In this document: piece after piece, positions 1 to 9,326 of the stretch
Numbering within the stretch: position 1 is the stretch's first letter
Layout of the letters: the number at the start of each line of letters is the position of its first letter
Origin: Gammaproteobacteria bacterium
Lineage (GTDB): Bacteria > Pseudomonadota > Gammaproteobacteria > Arenicellales > JAJDZL01
Direction: 5' to 3'
NCBI GenBank assembly: GCA_022823625.1
Contig: JAJEHQ010000044.1
Coordinates: forward strand, 51,089 to 115,088
DNA: 64,000 nt
Translations under genes and position numbers: made by a program
Notes under the pieces: generated by a model
Databases searched by the model: none
What the model saw: the letters and a program-made list of their open reading frames with translations, nothing else
Told to the model about the DNA's origin: nothing

Positions 1-94
1 CTTTCACCATCCACGAGGTGGGAGTTACGCATTCGGACTCCCGTTCGCTTAACGCACAAAGTATCCCACACACCTCGCCCTACGCCGCGCCGCG

Positions 95-859
95 CTATTC
101 CGGTGCCATTCTGAGTGCGCCGTCGAATCGGATTACCGAACCGTTCATGAAGGTGTTTTCCGCGATGTGAAGGGCGAGTGCGGCGTATTCGTCCGGTTTC
201 CCCAGACGCTTGGGATAAACCGTAGTTTCGATCAGAAACTGCTTAACTGGATCTGACAGACCGTCCATCATCGGCGTCTCCATCAGACCGGGTGCGATGC
301 AGTTCACGCGGATGCCCTCACTGGCAAGCTCTCGCGCAAGCGGGACTGTCATCGCCGCGACCCCGCCCTTCGAGGCGGCATAATCAAGCTGCCCAATCTG
401 TCCCTCAAAGGCGGTAATGGAGGCGGTGGTCACGATACAGCCGCGCTCGTTATCCTCCATTGGCTCCAGGGCAGCCATGTCGGCGGCAACCAGCCGGCAA
501 GAATTGATGGTGCCGATCAGGTTGACGCGGATCGCGCGGGTGACATTTTCGAGCGCGATTGCCTTGCCGCCCCGCCCTATCAGCCTGGCACTCGGAGCGA
601 TGCCAGCGCAGGCGACTAGGATGCGCGCTGGTCCCAACTGCTCGCGGACTGCTGCGATGGCGGCCTCGTGGCCCACAGGATCGACAACGTCGCACATTGC
701 CGCGACACCACCGATCTCAGCTGCGACCCTTCGCGCCAGTCCCTCATTTGTGTCCAAAATGCCAACATTGGCGCCAGCGGCAGCGAGCGTCCGTGCTGTC
801 GCCTCTCCCAGTCCGGATGCGCCACCGGTAATGATGGCCGTTTTCCCGTTGACATTCAT
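95..859 (-). CDS. SDR-family 3-hydroxyacyl-CoA dehydrogenase-like oxidoreductase
   Basis: Classical short-chain dehydrogenase/reductase of about 254 residues. The N-terminal Rossmann motif is TGGASGLG, followed by NAD-site residues (CAGIAPS) and the catalytic Tyr-Lys pair in YAASKGG. The segment ITAFEGQIGQLDYAASKGG and the ending with R-F-D-G-A-L-R resemble the type II 3-hydroxyacyl-CoA dehydrogenase (HSD17B10-like) branch, so NAD-dependent oxidation of a 3-hydroxyacyl-CoA in the cytoplasm is the likely reaction; substrate is inferred. The reading frame extends 9 codons further upstream, but the ATG at 859 has a GAG ribosome site in front and gives the normal family N-terminus. The codon use is GC-rich like the adjacent SulP gene and unlike the rest of the window. 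Confidence 0.85.
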   Translation of the reverse strand: MNVNGKTAIITGGASGLGEATARTLAAAGANVGILDTNEGLARRVAAEIGGVAAMCDVVDPVGHEAAIAAVREQLGPARILVACAGIAPSARLIGRGGKAIALENVTRAIRVNLIGTINSCRLVAADMAALEPMEDNERGCIVTTASITAFEGQIGQLDYAASKGGVAAMTVPLARELASEGIRVNCIAPGLMETPMMDGLSDPVKQFLIETTVYPKRLGKPDEYAALALHIAENTFMNGSVIRFDGALRMAPE

Positions 860-1667
860 GTCTGAACTCGCCCACCGATACAACACCTACATCGCAAAGT
901 GCTGATCGCGAATGCAAGGGGAAGGGTTCGCGCAAACCTCATCGACAAAACGCGAGCGCGGCCATTGAACCGGTCGTCACGAGCGTGCTTCACGACGCCG
1001 GCACTGGATACAACTGTGGTTCGCGAGATGGCAAATGATATGCGCTCCGCGAGGTCCTAGGGTATTCCACAGTCAGCAGCGTTCCCAACGCGACCCGCCT
1101 TCCCGCTAGGATTGCGCGCACTTGGCCTTGGTTCCGCCGACACTCGCTGGGCGCGACGTATTTCGTCGGTCATTGCGAACGGTCAGCATGGTCATAGTCA
1201 TAATTGAAACTTGATATCGATGCCTTCAATATATCGCCACGATTGAAATGTAGCAAGTACGCCAAGTATAGCTAAGCCCCATGTTAGTATACAAATTTCG
1301 AAGCCGAATGCGCTCGATGAACAGTCCGACGGGCAGTAGAATTCAGACGACTAGGCGGAACTCTCACGTGAATTGCTCGAATAATAAATCGAGCCGCTTC
1401 GGGCCATTGCGAACGTCTTTCGCCGGGATCTGCCAGTAGTTTTGAAAAAGCCGATTCTCTCCACTACTACCCGGTTCTGGGTCTGCAGCGAGTTTGACGA
1501 CCATCTCAACATCGTTGGTACCGGATAATTGTTCACCGAGTGACACGTGATCGACCGGATGAAGTTCGCTAGTACTGCAGTGAAAAAGCATATAGCGTCT
1601 CCAGCTAGCCTCCGCAGGGTATCCTTGGAGCGTCTGCTAATCCGCAATCAGCGGGCACTGCACCGAA
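860..1667. other. Intergenic region without a convincing gene
   Basis: About 800 bases between the SDR and SulP genes. Two overlapping minus-strand frames of 98 and 75 codons lie at 1351-1647. The shorter has a protein-like composition near its end (a stretch reading NYWQIPAKDVRNGPKRLDLL), which might be the tail of a decayed gene, but I recognise no family and see no ribosome site. The part around 1190-1330 is more AT-rich than its surroundings. Confidence 0.4.
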
Positions 1668-3254
1668 TCAGAACACCTTGTGGCGCTTGTGCGTCAGGGC
1701 TTCAGCGAGTTGTTGGTGCGCTTGCTCGGGCGTATCGATCACCCGTCCTTTAGGCACGTGTCGTAGCACGCTGAAAGCCTTGAGCATCTCCGCCACCGGC
1801 TCGGACAGGCCGAGCACGATCAGGTCGGTGTCGTTCGCGTGCGCCTGGTCCGTCAGCGTCGCCAGCACGTGCGCCGTGCTGTCGTCAATCGAGCGGGTGC
1901 GCGTGAAATCGAGAATCAGCGCCTCGTGCTGCCGGATATTGTCGCCCAGTATTCGCACTAGCTTGCGCGACGAGGCTACGGTGACCACCCCGACGAAGGC
2001 CAGCATTCCAGCCCGCTCGGCCCAGGAATCATCTTCTCCAACCACGGCGGAGTCGAGCAATGGCATCGAGATCACGCTGTCAAGCTCCAACTGCTCTTGG
2101 CGCGCGGATTGAACGAGGCTAGCAACCAGCATGCCACAGACGAGCCCGAGCAAAGGGTGGACGAACGCCGTAAGTACCGCTGTCACCAGCATCGTCACCC
2201 CGTAGCCGTACGGAATCTCCAGCAAGCTACGCAAGAACTGCCAGTCGATCATGCGCCAAGCCAAAACCAGCAGTAGCGCCGCTATGGCCGGAACAGGGAT
2301 CAGCGCGGAGAAACGGCCTAGGCCTAACACCACCGCGGCCAGTACTGCGCAGCCCACAATACGGCAGACTACCGTCCGCGCCCCCGCTTTCAGCGAAAAT
2401 TCCGTCGCATCGTTGGCTGTGCCGGGCATCGCTCCGAATATGCCACCCACGATGTTGCCGACGCCTTGGCCGAACAATTCCCGGTTTGGCGCGTGTTGGG
2501 CACCCGTGATCGAGTCCGCGCTCAGCGCGTGCTGAATCGCCTGGACTGATGCGATCACCGCGATGACTAATGCCGGCCCGACGGCATCTAGCACGAAGTC
2601 CGGTGTCGGCATGTCGAGCACCAGCACCGGCAGGGTTTGTGGCAGTGCGCCTAGCCGGTCGGTGCCTGGGAATAGAGCGAAGGCCGAGAGTGTCGCCACC
2701 ACGAGTGCCACGGCGGTGCCGCGAAACGGGGTCTTCACCAGACGTGGCCAAACGAGCAGGATTGTTAGGGCGATGCCGAAGACGGCAAGCGTGTCAAAAC
2801 GCGCTTCCGCGTAGAGCAACATCTGGAGTTGCGACTCGACTAGGATGACGGCGACACCCGCGAAGAAACCAGCCAGCACGCTGTAGGGGATGTAGGTGAC
2901 AAAGCGCGTGACACCAGTCCACGCGAACAGGACCTGGAACGCACCCGCCATCGTTACCACCAACGCCATCTCCACCGGCCCAATGTTGGGTTCGTGCAGG
3001 AACTCCGCCGTTAGTACCGCGAGCGATATCGCAGCACCCGACCACAACGCTTTTGTGCCGCCGAACACGGCGGCGAAGAAAGCCATGATCGTCGCAGTGT
3101 AGAAAGCGGCCGCCAGACCCATCCCCGACGCCACTCCGAGTGCCAGCGTGACCGGAATTGCCGCCAGGCCCAACAACAAGCCAGCCCGCACATCTGCGCG
3201 GAAGTCGCTCCAGCCGTAGTGCCGCCCAGTCTCAAACAGCCGCCGGATGCTCAT
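1668..3254 (-). CDS. SulP-family anion transporter with C-terminal STAS domain
   Basis: A 528-residue membrane protein of the SulP/SLC26A family, which moves sulfate, bicarbonate or other anions across the inner membrane. Residues about 20-400 are a series of hydrophobic segments with the family's conserved early region (GLAAIPVTLALGVASGMG) and the central PGTANDATEFSLKAGART stretch. Residues about 410-525 form a STAS domain, with the helix-start motif DDSTAHVL. The substrate cannot be read from sequence. The ATG at 3254 overlaps the 3' remnant of the IS1380-like transposase frame, which runs in the same direction, so the gene may be transcribed from the insertion-sequence side. It lies close to a lone APS kinase gene (4630), which would suit sulfate, but the two differ strongly in base composition. 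Confidence 0.88.
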   Translation of the reverse strand: MSIRRLFETGRHYGWSDFRADVRAGLLLGLAAIPVTLALGVASGMGLAAAFYTATIMAFFAAVFGGTKALWSGAAISLAVLTAEFLHEPNIGPVEMALVVTMAGAFQVLFAWTGVTRFVTYIPYSVLAGFFAGVAVILVESQLQMLLYAEARFDTLAVFGIALTILLVWPRLVKTPFRGTAVALVVATLSAFALFPGTDRLGALPQTLPVLVLDMPTPDFVLDAVGPALVIAVIASVQAIQHALSADSITGAQHAPNRELFGQGVGNIVGGIFGAMPGTANDATEFSLKAGARTVVCRIVGCAVLAAVVLGLGRFSALIPVPAIAALLLVLAWRMIDWQFLRSLLEIPYGYGVTMLVTAVLTAFVHPLLGLVCGMLVASLVQSARQEQLELDSVISMPLLDSAVVGEDDSWAERAGMLAFVGVVTVASSRKLVRILGDNIRQHEALILDFTRTRSIDDSTAHVLATLTDQAHANDTDLIVLGLSEPVAEMLKAFSVLRHVPKGRVIDTPEQAHQQLAEALTHKRHKVF

Positions 3255-3630
3255 TGGTCCATTCCGCCTGCGGAAAAAAGTTGTTATACAGGTTTATCCT
3301 GTACGTCAATTTTGTCTCGTACTTGCACGATTCAATCGAAATGGCGTCAATATCCAGCGTAAGTTTTCGACAACCTCCGAGCGTCGCTTTCAACAGTTGC
3401 TGTTTGACTGCATCTAGTGCCTGGTCACAACGCTGGCTGCCTTCGCGACAACGCAGCCAGTTGCATAGTGTGTGTGCGTCCGGCAAGGTCTTGAAACCGA
3501 ACAGTGTCATTAGTTCTTGTTCCGACTTGAGGTGGCGCACATCGTCAAGGTAGAGGCTGCACTCAACTAACAGCAGCATGAAAGTGTTGAACAAGGCACT
3601 GTCGGCAATTTTGCAGGGTAGATTTTTCAT
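3232..3630 (-). pseudogene. IS1380-like transposase, N-terminal fragment
   Basis: The 132-codon frame begins like an IS1380-family DDE transposase: a leucine-rich start, then DDVRHLKSEQELMTLFGF, LPDAHTLCNWLR and the first catalytic-strand region LTLDIDAISIES. A complete transposase of this family is roughly 400-450 residues, so about two thirds is missing. Homology stops at about 3275, where the sequence switches to the GC-rich SulP segment; the last ~14 codons are read-through into that DNA. I did not find the matching C-terminal part or clear terminal inverted repeats in the window. It is a relic that marks the edge of the GC-rich block. Confidence 0.7.
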
Positions 3631-4629
3631 CAGCTTTGTACCCTTAAAAAAATATTCAGTTGTTTCTCAATGGATAAAAGCAGGTTGGTTGTCAACTTCC
3701 TAATTTTACTAAGCTTTATTTGTAGTTATAACTAACTACGAACTAGGGTAGATCAGCCAAGTGTCTGAACTTTCTCACGCATAATTCACTTATGAACGCC
3801 CCTCTGCTCGAATCATTGAGCATTAATTTTATTTACTGCTGAATCTTTCAGGCACTCCGCAATTGACTACACTGAACTTTGATTTGTGACAACTATTTGA
3901 CCTCGTGTTACGCACCCTTTACGTATAAGAGCCTTGATGAATTTCACAGACTGACGCTTTGATGGAATTATGGCGTTTACACCTGTAGATCAATCAGGAT
4001 TGGCTGACCCGATTTTGAGCCAGCAAATTTGATTAATTCCTGGGGGTTCGAGTCCTAAATATATTAATTGCTTTGGTTCACATATAACGACGATGTTAGC
4101 TGTGATTGTCAATTGCAAAAATCTGAAACATATTTTGATCAGTTCAAAACTGATAAATTCAAGCATCATTCAAACTGGCGAATTGCGTTTATTTTCTAAA
4201 CTTGAATACTTCGTTTCATTCGAATAGAGATTGGGTTATTTCAGCTAGGCACAATGATGCGGTAAATTTGCTAATGGGGTATTTGTTTCACTACAATATC
4301 GACCGATCACCGATTAACCCAACAATAGAAATATTTGAACTGTGGTGTATGTGGGAGAAATTGTTACGCGAGTGACGGGATTCGAAATCTTCTGGTTTTG
4401 ATTAATTCTCCCCGTCTGAAAAATGCACTTACAAATTAGCGTTTCAAACAATTGGAATGATACGATTAGTGCCCAGTACTAAATTCAACATTTGAAAGTT
4501 AGAATTAGCAATTCCTTTGGTTGATCAAGCGTACGTTGCAGGCTGAATAGAATAGTGTGTTCCAAGACGATGTGGTGTTTGCATGCCGCTGAATGAAATT
4601 TGTCCATTTGTATCAAATGGTGCTCTTGT
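3631..4629. other. AT-rich non-coding region
   Basis: About 1 kb of AT-rich DNA with frequent stops in all frames between the transposase relic and cysC. At about 4042-4060 there is a string that resembles a tRNA T-arm (ggttcgagtcc), but the flanks do not fold into a tRNA; it could be a worn tRNA end or chance. I see no gene and no clear insertion-sequence terminus. Confidence 0.45.
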
Positions 4630-5205
4630 ATGAATTTTAACCGGAGCCAATTCACTGGCTGCGATATACAAACGCCGATAATTTTCTGGTTCACTGGCTT
4701 GCCAGGTGCAGGAAAGACGACGATCGCAAAAATCTTGCATGAGAGACTTAAGGAGTTTAATATTCGCACCGTTTTACTGGATGGAGATGAGGTTCGTAGC
4801 GGTCTGAATAAGGATTTGGCATTCAGTGACGGCGACCGGGTAGAAAATATGCGGCGCGTTACCGAAGTTTCCCGACTGATGATTGATTCGGGACTGAGCG
4901 TTATCGTGTCACTCATTTCACCGTTTGCTTCTGACCGCCAGAGCGCACGAGATGAGTTTGGTGACGTTGCGTTTATTGAAACTTTCATCGACGCACCAAT
5001 TGAAGTTTGCATACAACGCGACCCGAAAGGACACTATGCAAAAGCGCAGTCAGGGCAGATTAGACAATTCACCGGCATTGATTCTCGCTATGACGTACCT
5101 GAAAACCCTGAACTGCACATTGATACAACAGTGATGTCGGCCCAAGATGCGGTACAGAAAATAATTGATTTTCTACAAACAATTGAATTCAAAGAATACG
5201 GATGA
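4630..5205 (+). CDS. cysC: Adenylylsulfate (APS) kinase
   Basis: Phosphorylates adenylylsulfate to PAPS, the activated sulfate used in reductive assimilation or sulfation, in the cytoplasm. The protein shows a Walker A motif FTGLPGAGKTT near its N-terminus, the APS-kinase signature LLDGDEVRSGLNKDLAFSD with the following arginine-rich RVENMRR, and the lid and substrate region GHYAKAQSGQIRQFTGIDSR, then Y-D-V-P-E-N-P. I chose the ATG at 4630 (about 191 residues); an in-frame TTG at 4600 would add ten residues with no better ribosome site. The usual partners (ATP sulfurylase CysD/CysN or Sat) are not adjacent, and the gene stands alone between long non-coding stretches. Confidence 0.9.
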   Translation: MNFNRSQFTGCDIQTPIIFWFTGLPGAGKTTIAKILHERLKEFNIRTVLLDGDEVRSGLNKDLAFSDGDRVENMRRVTEVSRLMIDSGLSVIVSLISPFASDRQSARDEFGDVAFIETFIDAPIEVCIQRDPKGHYAKAQSGQIRQFTGIDSRYDVPENPELHIDTTVMSAQDAVQKIIDFLQTIEFKEYG

Positions 5206-6082
5206 CCGTTGTTGATACGGGCAGCGTGCTGCCGGATTCAATCGGAAAGTGAATTTTCGGGATCAGATCTAACCATGGGTACCAAGCAAAATTGCATATA
5301 AGCACGCTGCAAATTCTTCATTCACGATGTAAGTTCAATCGTCATTCTGTCTCTGATAAATTAGGAAATCGAAAAGTACCCAGTACTTACCCATTGTTCA
5401 TGTCAATTGGCATCGCGAATTGATCTGAATCAAGTAAAAATCCTTGTCGCTAGCGCTTCGTTTGTTATCCACAGGCCGACAAAACCATCCGTGCGCATTG
5501 CTCTCAATTTTGCGTGAGCCAAAGGCTCAGTTGGATTGAATACCCGTCGGCTGAATCCGCCCCAATCATGGTAAAGTACTACGATTTATGCATGAATTCC
5601 AGCATGGGTGCTAGCAGTAGTAGCAATCGATTTTTGAGTTTACTATGGGGTAGGTTGACGCAAACCTGTGCACCATTGACGTCAACGAGCGCGACTGGTA
5701 TGACGAATTTTCCATATTGAGCAAAAGTGTTTTTTTTGGCACACCTTGGGGTTTGGATAGTTGAAAGTGAGAGATTGCCCGACAAAGGAAAATTTGATTG
5801 CGTACCTGACTCTTTCGATGAGGAAAGGTTCGACTCGATTCCAATTCGTCCCGCCACTTGAGTGCTGCGTAAGTTTAGACAACACTAGGGCTCAAGTCTA
5901 AAGATGAAGGTTTATGTCATCTATTCTCGGGTAAGTGCGTAGCTACTCGAGCTATTGATAGAGTAGTTCAATCTTTAAAGAATGTAACGAAAATCCAAAT
6001 TGGAGCCAATCAATCATGAATTAAGTTTGTGGAATAATTGATGCGGACGACAAATCGTTATCCGTGACTGAAAATTCGTCGA
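5206..6082. other. Intergenic region after cysC
   Basis: About 880 bases. A small perfect inverted repeat (GGCAG, four-base loop, CTGCC) at 5220-5233 lies 15 bases after the cysC stop and could be a weak transcript-end hairpin, though no T-run follows. Several overlapping minus-strand frames of 67-92 codons at 5579-5885 have no recognisable family or ribosome site and compete with each other, so I treat them as non-coding. Confidence 0.4.
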
Positions 6083-9000
6083 TTACTCTTTTTTACCTTC
6101 GATCAACATCACCAGAGTCGGTAATATGAACAATGTGAACAATCCGGCAAACACCAATCCACCGATCATACTGACGACGAACGGCACCATGGTTAGAAGA
6201 GCTTCACTGCGTTCATAGAGAAGCGGGGATAACCCGAGTATCGTGGTTAAGCTAGTCAGGAACACAGCCCGAAACCGGTGTTGCATTGCTGCCGATGCAA
6301 CAGCCACGGCAGGGAGCTCGGGTTTGTCTTTGCGAATGATATTGTACCGGTCAAGCAAAACCAGGGAGTCATTGACTATCACACCTGACACGCCAATCAC
6401 ACCGAAGATTGACATAGCAGTGAAATCCCAGCCAAGAATCCAGTGACTGAATATGGCGCCAGCAAGCGCGACGGGGATTCCAAACACTACAACGAGAGGT
6501 TTCCAGTAGCTGCGCAGGAAAGCCGCTACCAGCGCATACATTGCGAGAAGCACCAGTGGGAGTAAGATACCCAGCGTCTTTAACATTTTGATTTCGCTGC
6601 GAATTCCTCCATCAACCGCAACGGTTAATCCAGGATAATTTTCGAGCAATTGTGGGATGTACATGTTAGAGATTTTTCTTCTCACATTGATCGGAGCCAC
6701 GGTAGCGATGTCGGCGTAGGCTTCAACGAAAGCTGCATTCTCGCCGTTGATTCTTGTCAAGGTGGCAAGTTCCCGACTTTCGCTTATTTCTGCAATATTT
6801 GTAAGTGGAATCTCCCGGCCGGACGAATGACGAATTCTCTCCGTTGATAGCACGCTCAAATTCTCTCGATCTTTCCGGGGGTAACGAACGACTACCTTGA
6901 TCTCATTGTGGTCTCTTTGTATTCGTTGAACTTCCAAACCATGGAAACTTGCGCGCAACTGAGTTCCTAAGCTCGCAGGCGTTATTCCCGCCAGCGTACC
7001 TTCCGGTGACAATGTAATTTCAATGTGGCGCTTGCCTAAGCCCATATTGTCTGTCAGACCATACAGACCAGGTTCAAGCTCAAGCATCTTTCTGAAATCT
7101 TCTGTTGCAGACTTCAAAACTTCTCGATTCTCGTGTCGCAGTGAGTAGGCGATGTTGGGAAGTGAACGAAACGTGGAAGACTGAAATTCAAGTTGTTCAA
7201 CGGCAGATGAATGGTCAATGTTTCCTCGCCACGCGCGTTCGAATTCGGGAATGGAATGTTTTCGAAGTGGTCGGTCGTTGAGATGTACCCGAACCGATGC
7301 AACATGACTGCTTTCTGAAGTGTGTTCCGAGTCCACTCGGATATCTTGATTTGACTTGGTCGACCCTCCAACAACAACCCTGATTGACTTGATTGAATCC
7401 CCCTCAAGTTGTTCCTCTGTGAGTTGTGCCGCCTTGGCAACGCTTTTTGCCTCTGCTAACGTTGCAGAAAAAGGAGTACCAACAGGAAAATTGATTTCAG
7501 CTTCAATGCTGTCAGAGACATTTCTGGACTGATCGATTACTATGACGCGAACTGTATCGGTTCCGATTAACACAATTGCCAAAGCGACGGCAATTGCTCC
7601 AACAACCGGAGTCAGCACAGTGTGACGGATGGACAATGAAACGATAGGAGCGACTACTTGTGATCGAAAGTCGTCCAGTGATTGCCGGACGCGATTCTGA
7701 ATATCAAGAAGCGGCGACAGGCTCCATGGCTTTTCATGAGAAAGATGGGCGGGCAAAATCAAAAAGGCTTCGATCAGCGAAACCAGCAGAACGAAGAACA
7801 CCACATAGGGAATTGCACTGAGTACCTGGTAGCGCTCTTCGGTGATAAAGAGAAATGGAATGAAGGCAACAGCGGTAGTAATTGCACCGATCGTAATCGG
7901 CCCCACCACTGCTCGTGCTCCGGATATTGCAGCATCTAGAGCATTTTTGCCGGTTTGTCGTTCCGCTGCAATGTTTTCACCCACCACAACTGCGTCATCA
8001 ACGACAATGCCGATCATTAAAAAGAACGCAAAAATCGTGCTGAGATTGATAGTTAAATCGGCCGCTTCGAAAAACAGCAGAGCGCCAATGAAAGACAATG
8101 GAATTCCGACCGTGATCCACGTTGCTTGTCGGAGATCAAATATCGCGACCAGGCAGAGAAACACGATGACCAGTCCGATCAGGCTGTTTGAGACATGCCT
8201 GCCGATTTGCTCCATTGCGGCGCCTGCTCGATCGTTCCAGATAGTTACCTTAATGTGCGTTGGAAACGGCTTGTTTGCCAACCACGACTGAACAGACTCT
8301 CTGATTTCATCGATCGATTGATTTTCTTCGACTTTTACAGTTGCAAATATTGCAGGAATACCGTTCAGTTCCGAATGGACCTGATAGTCGGCAAAACCAT
8401 CCGAAATAGTTGCAACCTGTCCAAGTGTGATGACCGACCCATCCAGCTTTTTAATTAGAGGAATGCTCTCAAACTCTTCGCCCGTGGAGCGCTTCGAAAT
8501 TGTATGAAGCACAATATCGCCGGTGTCGGTATTCAATTGACCGAATGAAAGGTTGACGGAGTCGCGATTGATTATTCTTGCAATTTCCGCAAATGTCAAA
8601 CTATGGCGTCGCAGTTGTGCATCATCCAATTCAATGGTAATTTCTCGATCTCGCACACCTATTAAGTCCACCTGCTGAGATACAGTTGGCAATTCCAGCA
8701 GCTCGTCCTGAATTTCCTCAGCGACCGTTCGCAACTCATTTTCAGTTGCTGACTCCGATGAAATCGCAAGTGTTAATGCTTCAACGCTAAATTTTGCGAG
8801 CTTTATCTCAGGCCGTTCAGCGCTCGGAGGTGGGAAACGGTCAATCGCGTCGATTGAGTTTGTAACGTCGTTCAGCACCTCATCAGGGTCCGCAAAAGTC
8901 TCAATCTCGATGCTGACTTTTCCGAATCCGTGTTTGGCTTCGGAGAGCACACGCTCAACACCACTGAGTCCGATAACGCTCTCTTCGACGCGACGGTTGA

Positions 9001-9193
9001 TATCCTCTTCAATCTCTTTCGGCGTAGAACCTGGAGATGGTATTGTAACTATGATGGTTCGAAGGTTTAATTTCGGTAAGTTTTGTACTGGCAACTGGAA
9101 TGCGGCAATCAATCCACCGATTATGAGAAACACCATCAGCAGATTTGCAGCAATCCGGTTCTGGGCAAAATAAGCGATCAATCCTTTACTCAC
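6083..9193 (-). CDS. RND efflux transporter permease (AcrB/HAE-like)
   Basis: Inner-membrane proton-driven efflux pump subunit of 1036 residues, the usual length of the family. An N-terminal transmembrane helix (residues about 14-32) is followed by a large periplasmic loop, then a block of membrane helices containing the proton-relay pair in GIVVDDAVVVGENIA (near residue 397), a second periplasmic loop from about 550 to 860, and the terminal helices. The motif after the first helix, PSPGSTPKEIEEDINRRVEE, is typical. It pumps an unknown compound out through an adaptor and an outer-membrane channel. The adaptor gene lies 133 bases upstream on the same strand; no outer-membrane factor gene is present in the window, so a TolC-type channel encoded elsewhere is inferred. 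Confidence 0.93.
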   Translation of the reverse strand: MSKGLIAYFAQNRIAANLLMVFLIIGGLIAAFQLPVQNLPKLNLRTIIVTIPSPGSTPKEIEEDINRRVEESVIGLSGVERVLSEAKHGFGKVSIEIETFADPDEVLNDVTNSIDAIDRFPPPSAERPEIKLAKFSVEALTLAISSESATENELRTVAEEIQDELLELPTVSQQVDLIGVRDREITIELDDAQLRRHSLTFAEIARIINRDSVNLSFGQLNTDTGDIVLHTISKRSTGEEFESIPLIKKLDGSVITLGQVATISDGFADYQVHSELNGIPAIFATVKVEENQSIDEIRESVQSWLANKPFPTHIKVTIWNDRAGAAMEQIGRHVSNSLIGLVIVFLCLVAIFDLRQATWITVGIPLSFIGALLFFEAADLTINLSTIFAFFLMIGIVVDDAVVVGENIAAERQTGKNALDAAISGARAVVGPITIGAITTAVAFIPFLFITEERYQVLSAIPYVVFFVLLVSLIEAFLILPAHLSHEKPWSLSPLLDIQNRVRQSLDDFRSQVVAPIVSLSIRHTVLTPVVGAIAVALAIVLIGTDTVRVIVIDQSRNVSDSIEAEINFPVGTPFSATLAEAKSVAKAAQLTEEQLEGDSIKSIRVVVGGSTKSNQDIRVDSEHTSESSHVASVRVHLNDRPLRKHSIPEFERAWRGNIDHSSAVEQLEFQSSTFRSLPNIAYSLRHENREVLKSATEDFRKMLELEPGLYGLTDNMGLGKRHIEITLSPEGTLAGITPASLGTQLRASFHGLEVQRIQRDHNEIKVVVRYPRKDRENLSVLSTERIRHSSGREIPLTNIAEISESRELATLTRINGENAAFVEAYADIATVAPINVRRKISNMYIPQLLENYPGLTVAVDGGIRSEIKMLKTLGILLPLVLLAMYALVAAFLRSYWKPLVVVFGIPVALAGAIFSHWILGWDFTAMSIFGVIGVSGVIVNDSLVLLDRYNIIRKDKPELPAVAVASAAMQHRFRAVFLTSLTTILGLSPLLYERSEALLTMVPFVVSMIGGLVFAGLFTLFILPTLVMLIEGKKE

Positions 9194-9326
9194 ATTAATT
9201 CCCGAAATTGAATGAAACCGTCATAATCAAAAGATTTAGTTTGTTCTAAGGCAAGGTGTGGACAACACTCAATGTTCATCGGATGTCATTGGCCGCCATG
9301 ATTGCAATATAAATTCGAACTGAATC

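Larger units (their letters stand above)
1..3275. other. GC-rich segment, probable acquired block
   Basis: This stretch is visibly richer in G and C than everything after it. Codon third positions in its two genes are mostly G or C (runs of GCG, GCC, CGC), while genes from about 4.6 kb onward use mixed codons. The change is abrupt, at about 3270-3280, exactly where a truncated IS1380-like transposase begins on the low-GC side. I infer horizontal acquisition or rearrangement at an insertion sequence; an assembly join would look the same. Confidence 0.6.

Noticed and set aside
417..905. A 162-codon plus-strand frame opposite the SDR gene
   Set aside because: It is the antisense shadow of a clear SDR coding sequence; Ala/Ser/Arg-rich composition and no family features.
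4036..4065. A tRNA T-arm-like string (ggttcgagtcc) in non-coding DNA
   Set aside because: The 3' stem does not pair beyond two or three bases and no acceptor, D or anticodon arms can be found upstream.
5579..5885. Overlapping 67-92 codon minus-strand frames after cysC
   Set aside because: Three frames compete over the same bases, none has a ribosome site or recognisable protein features.
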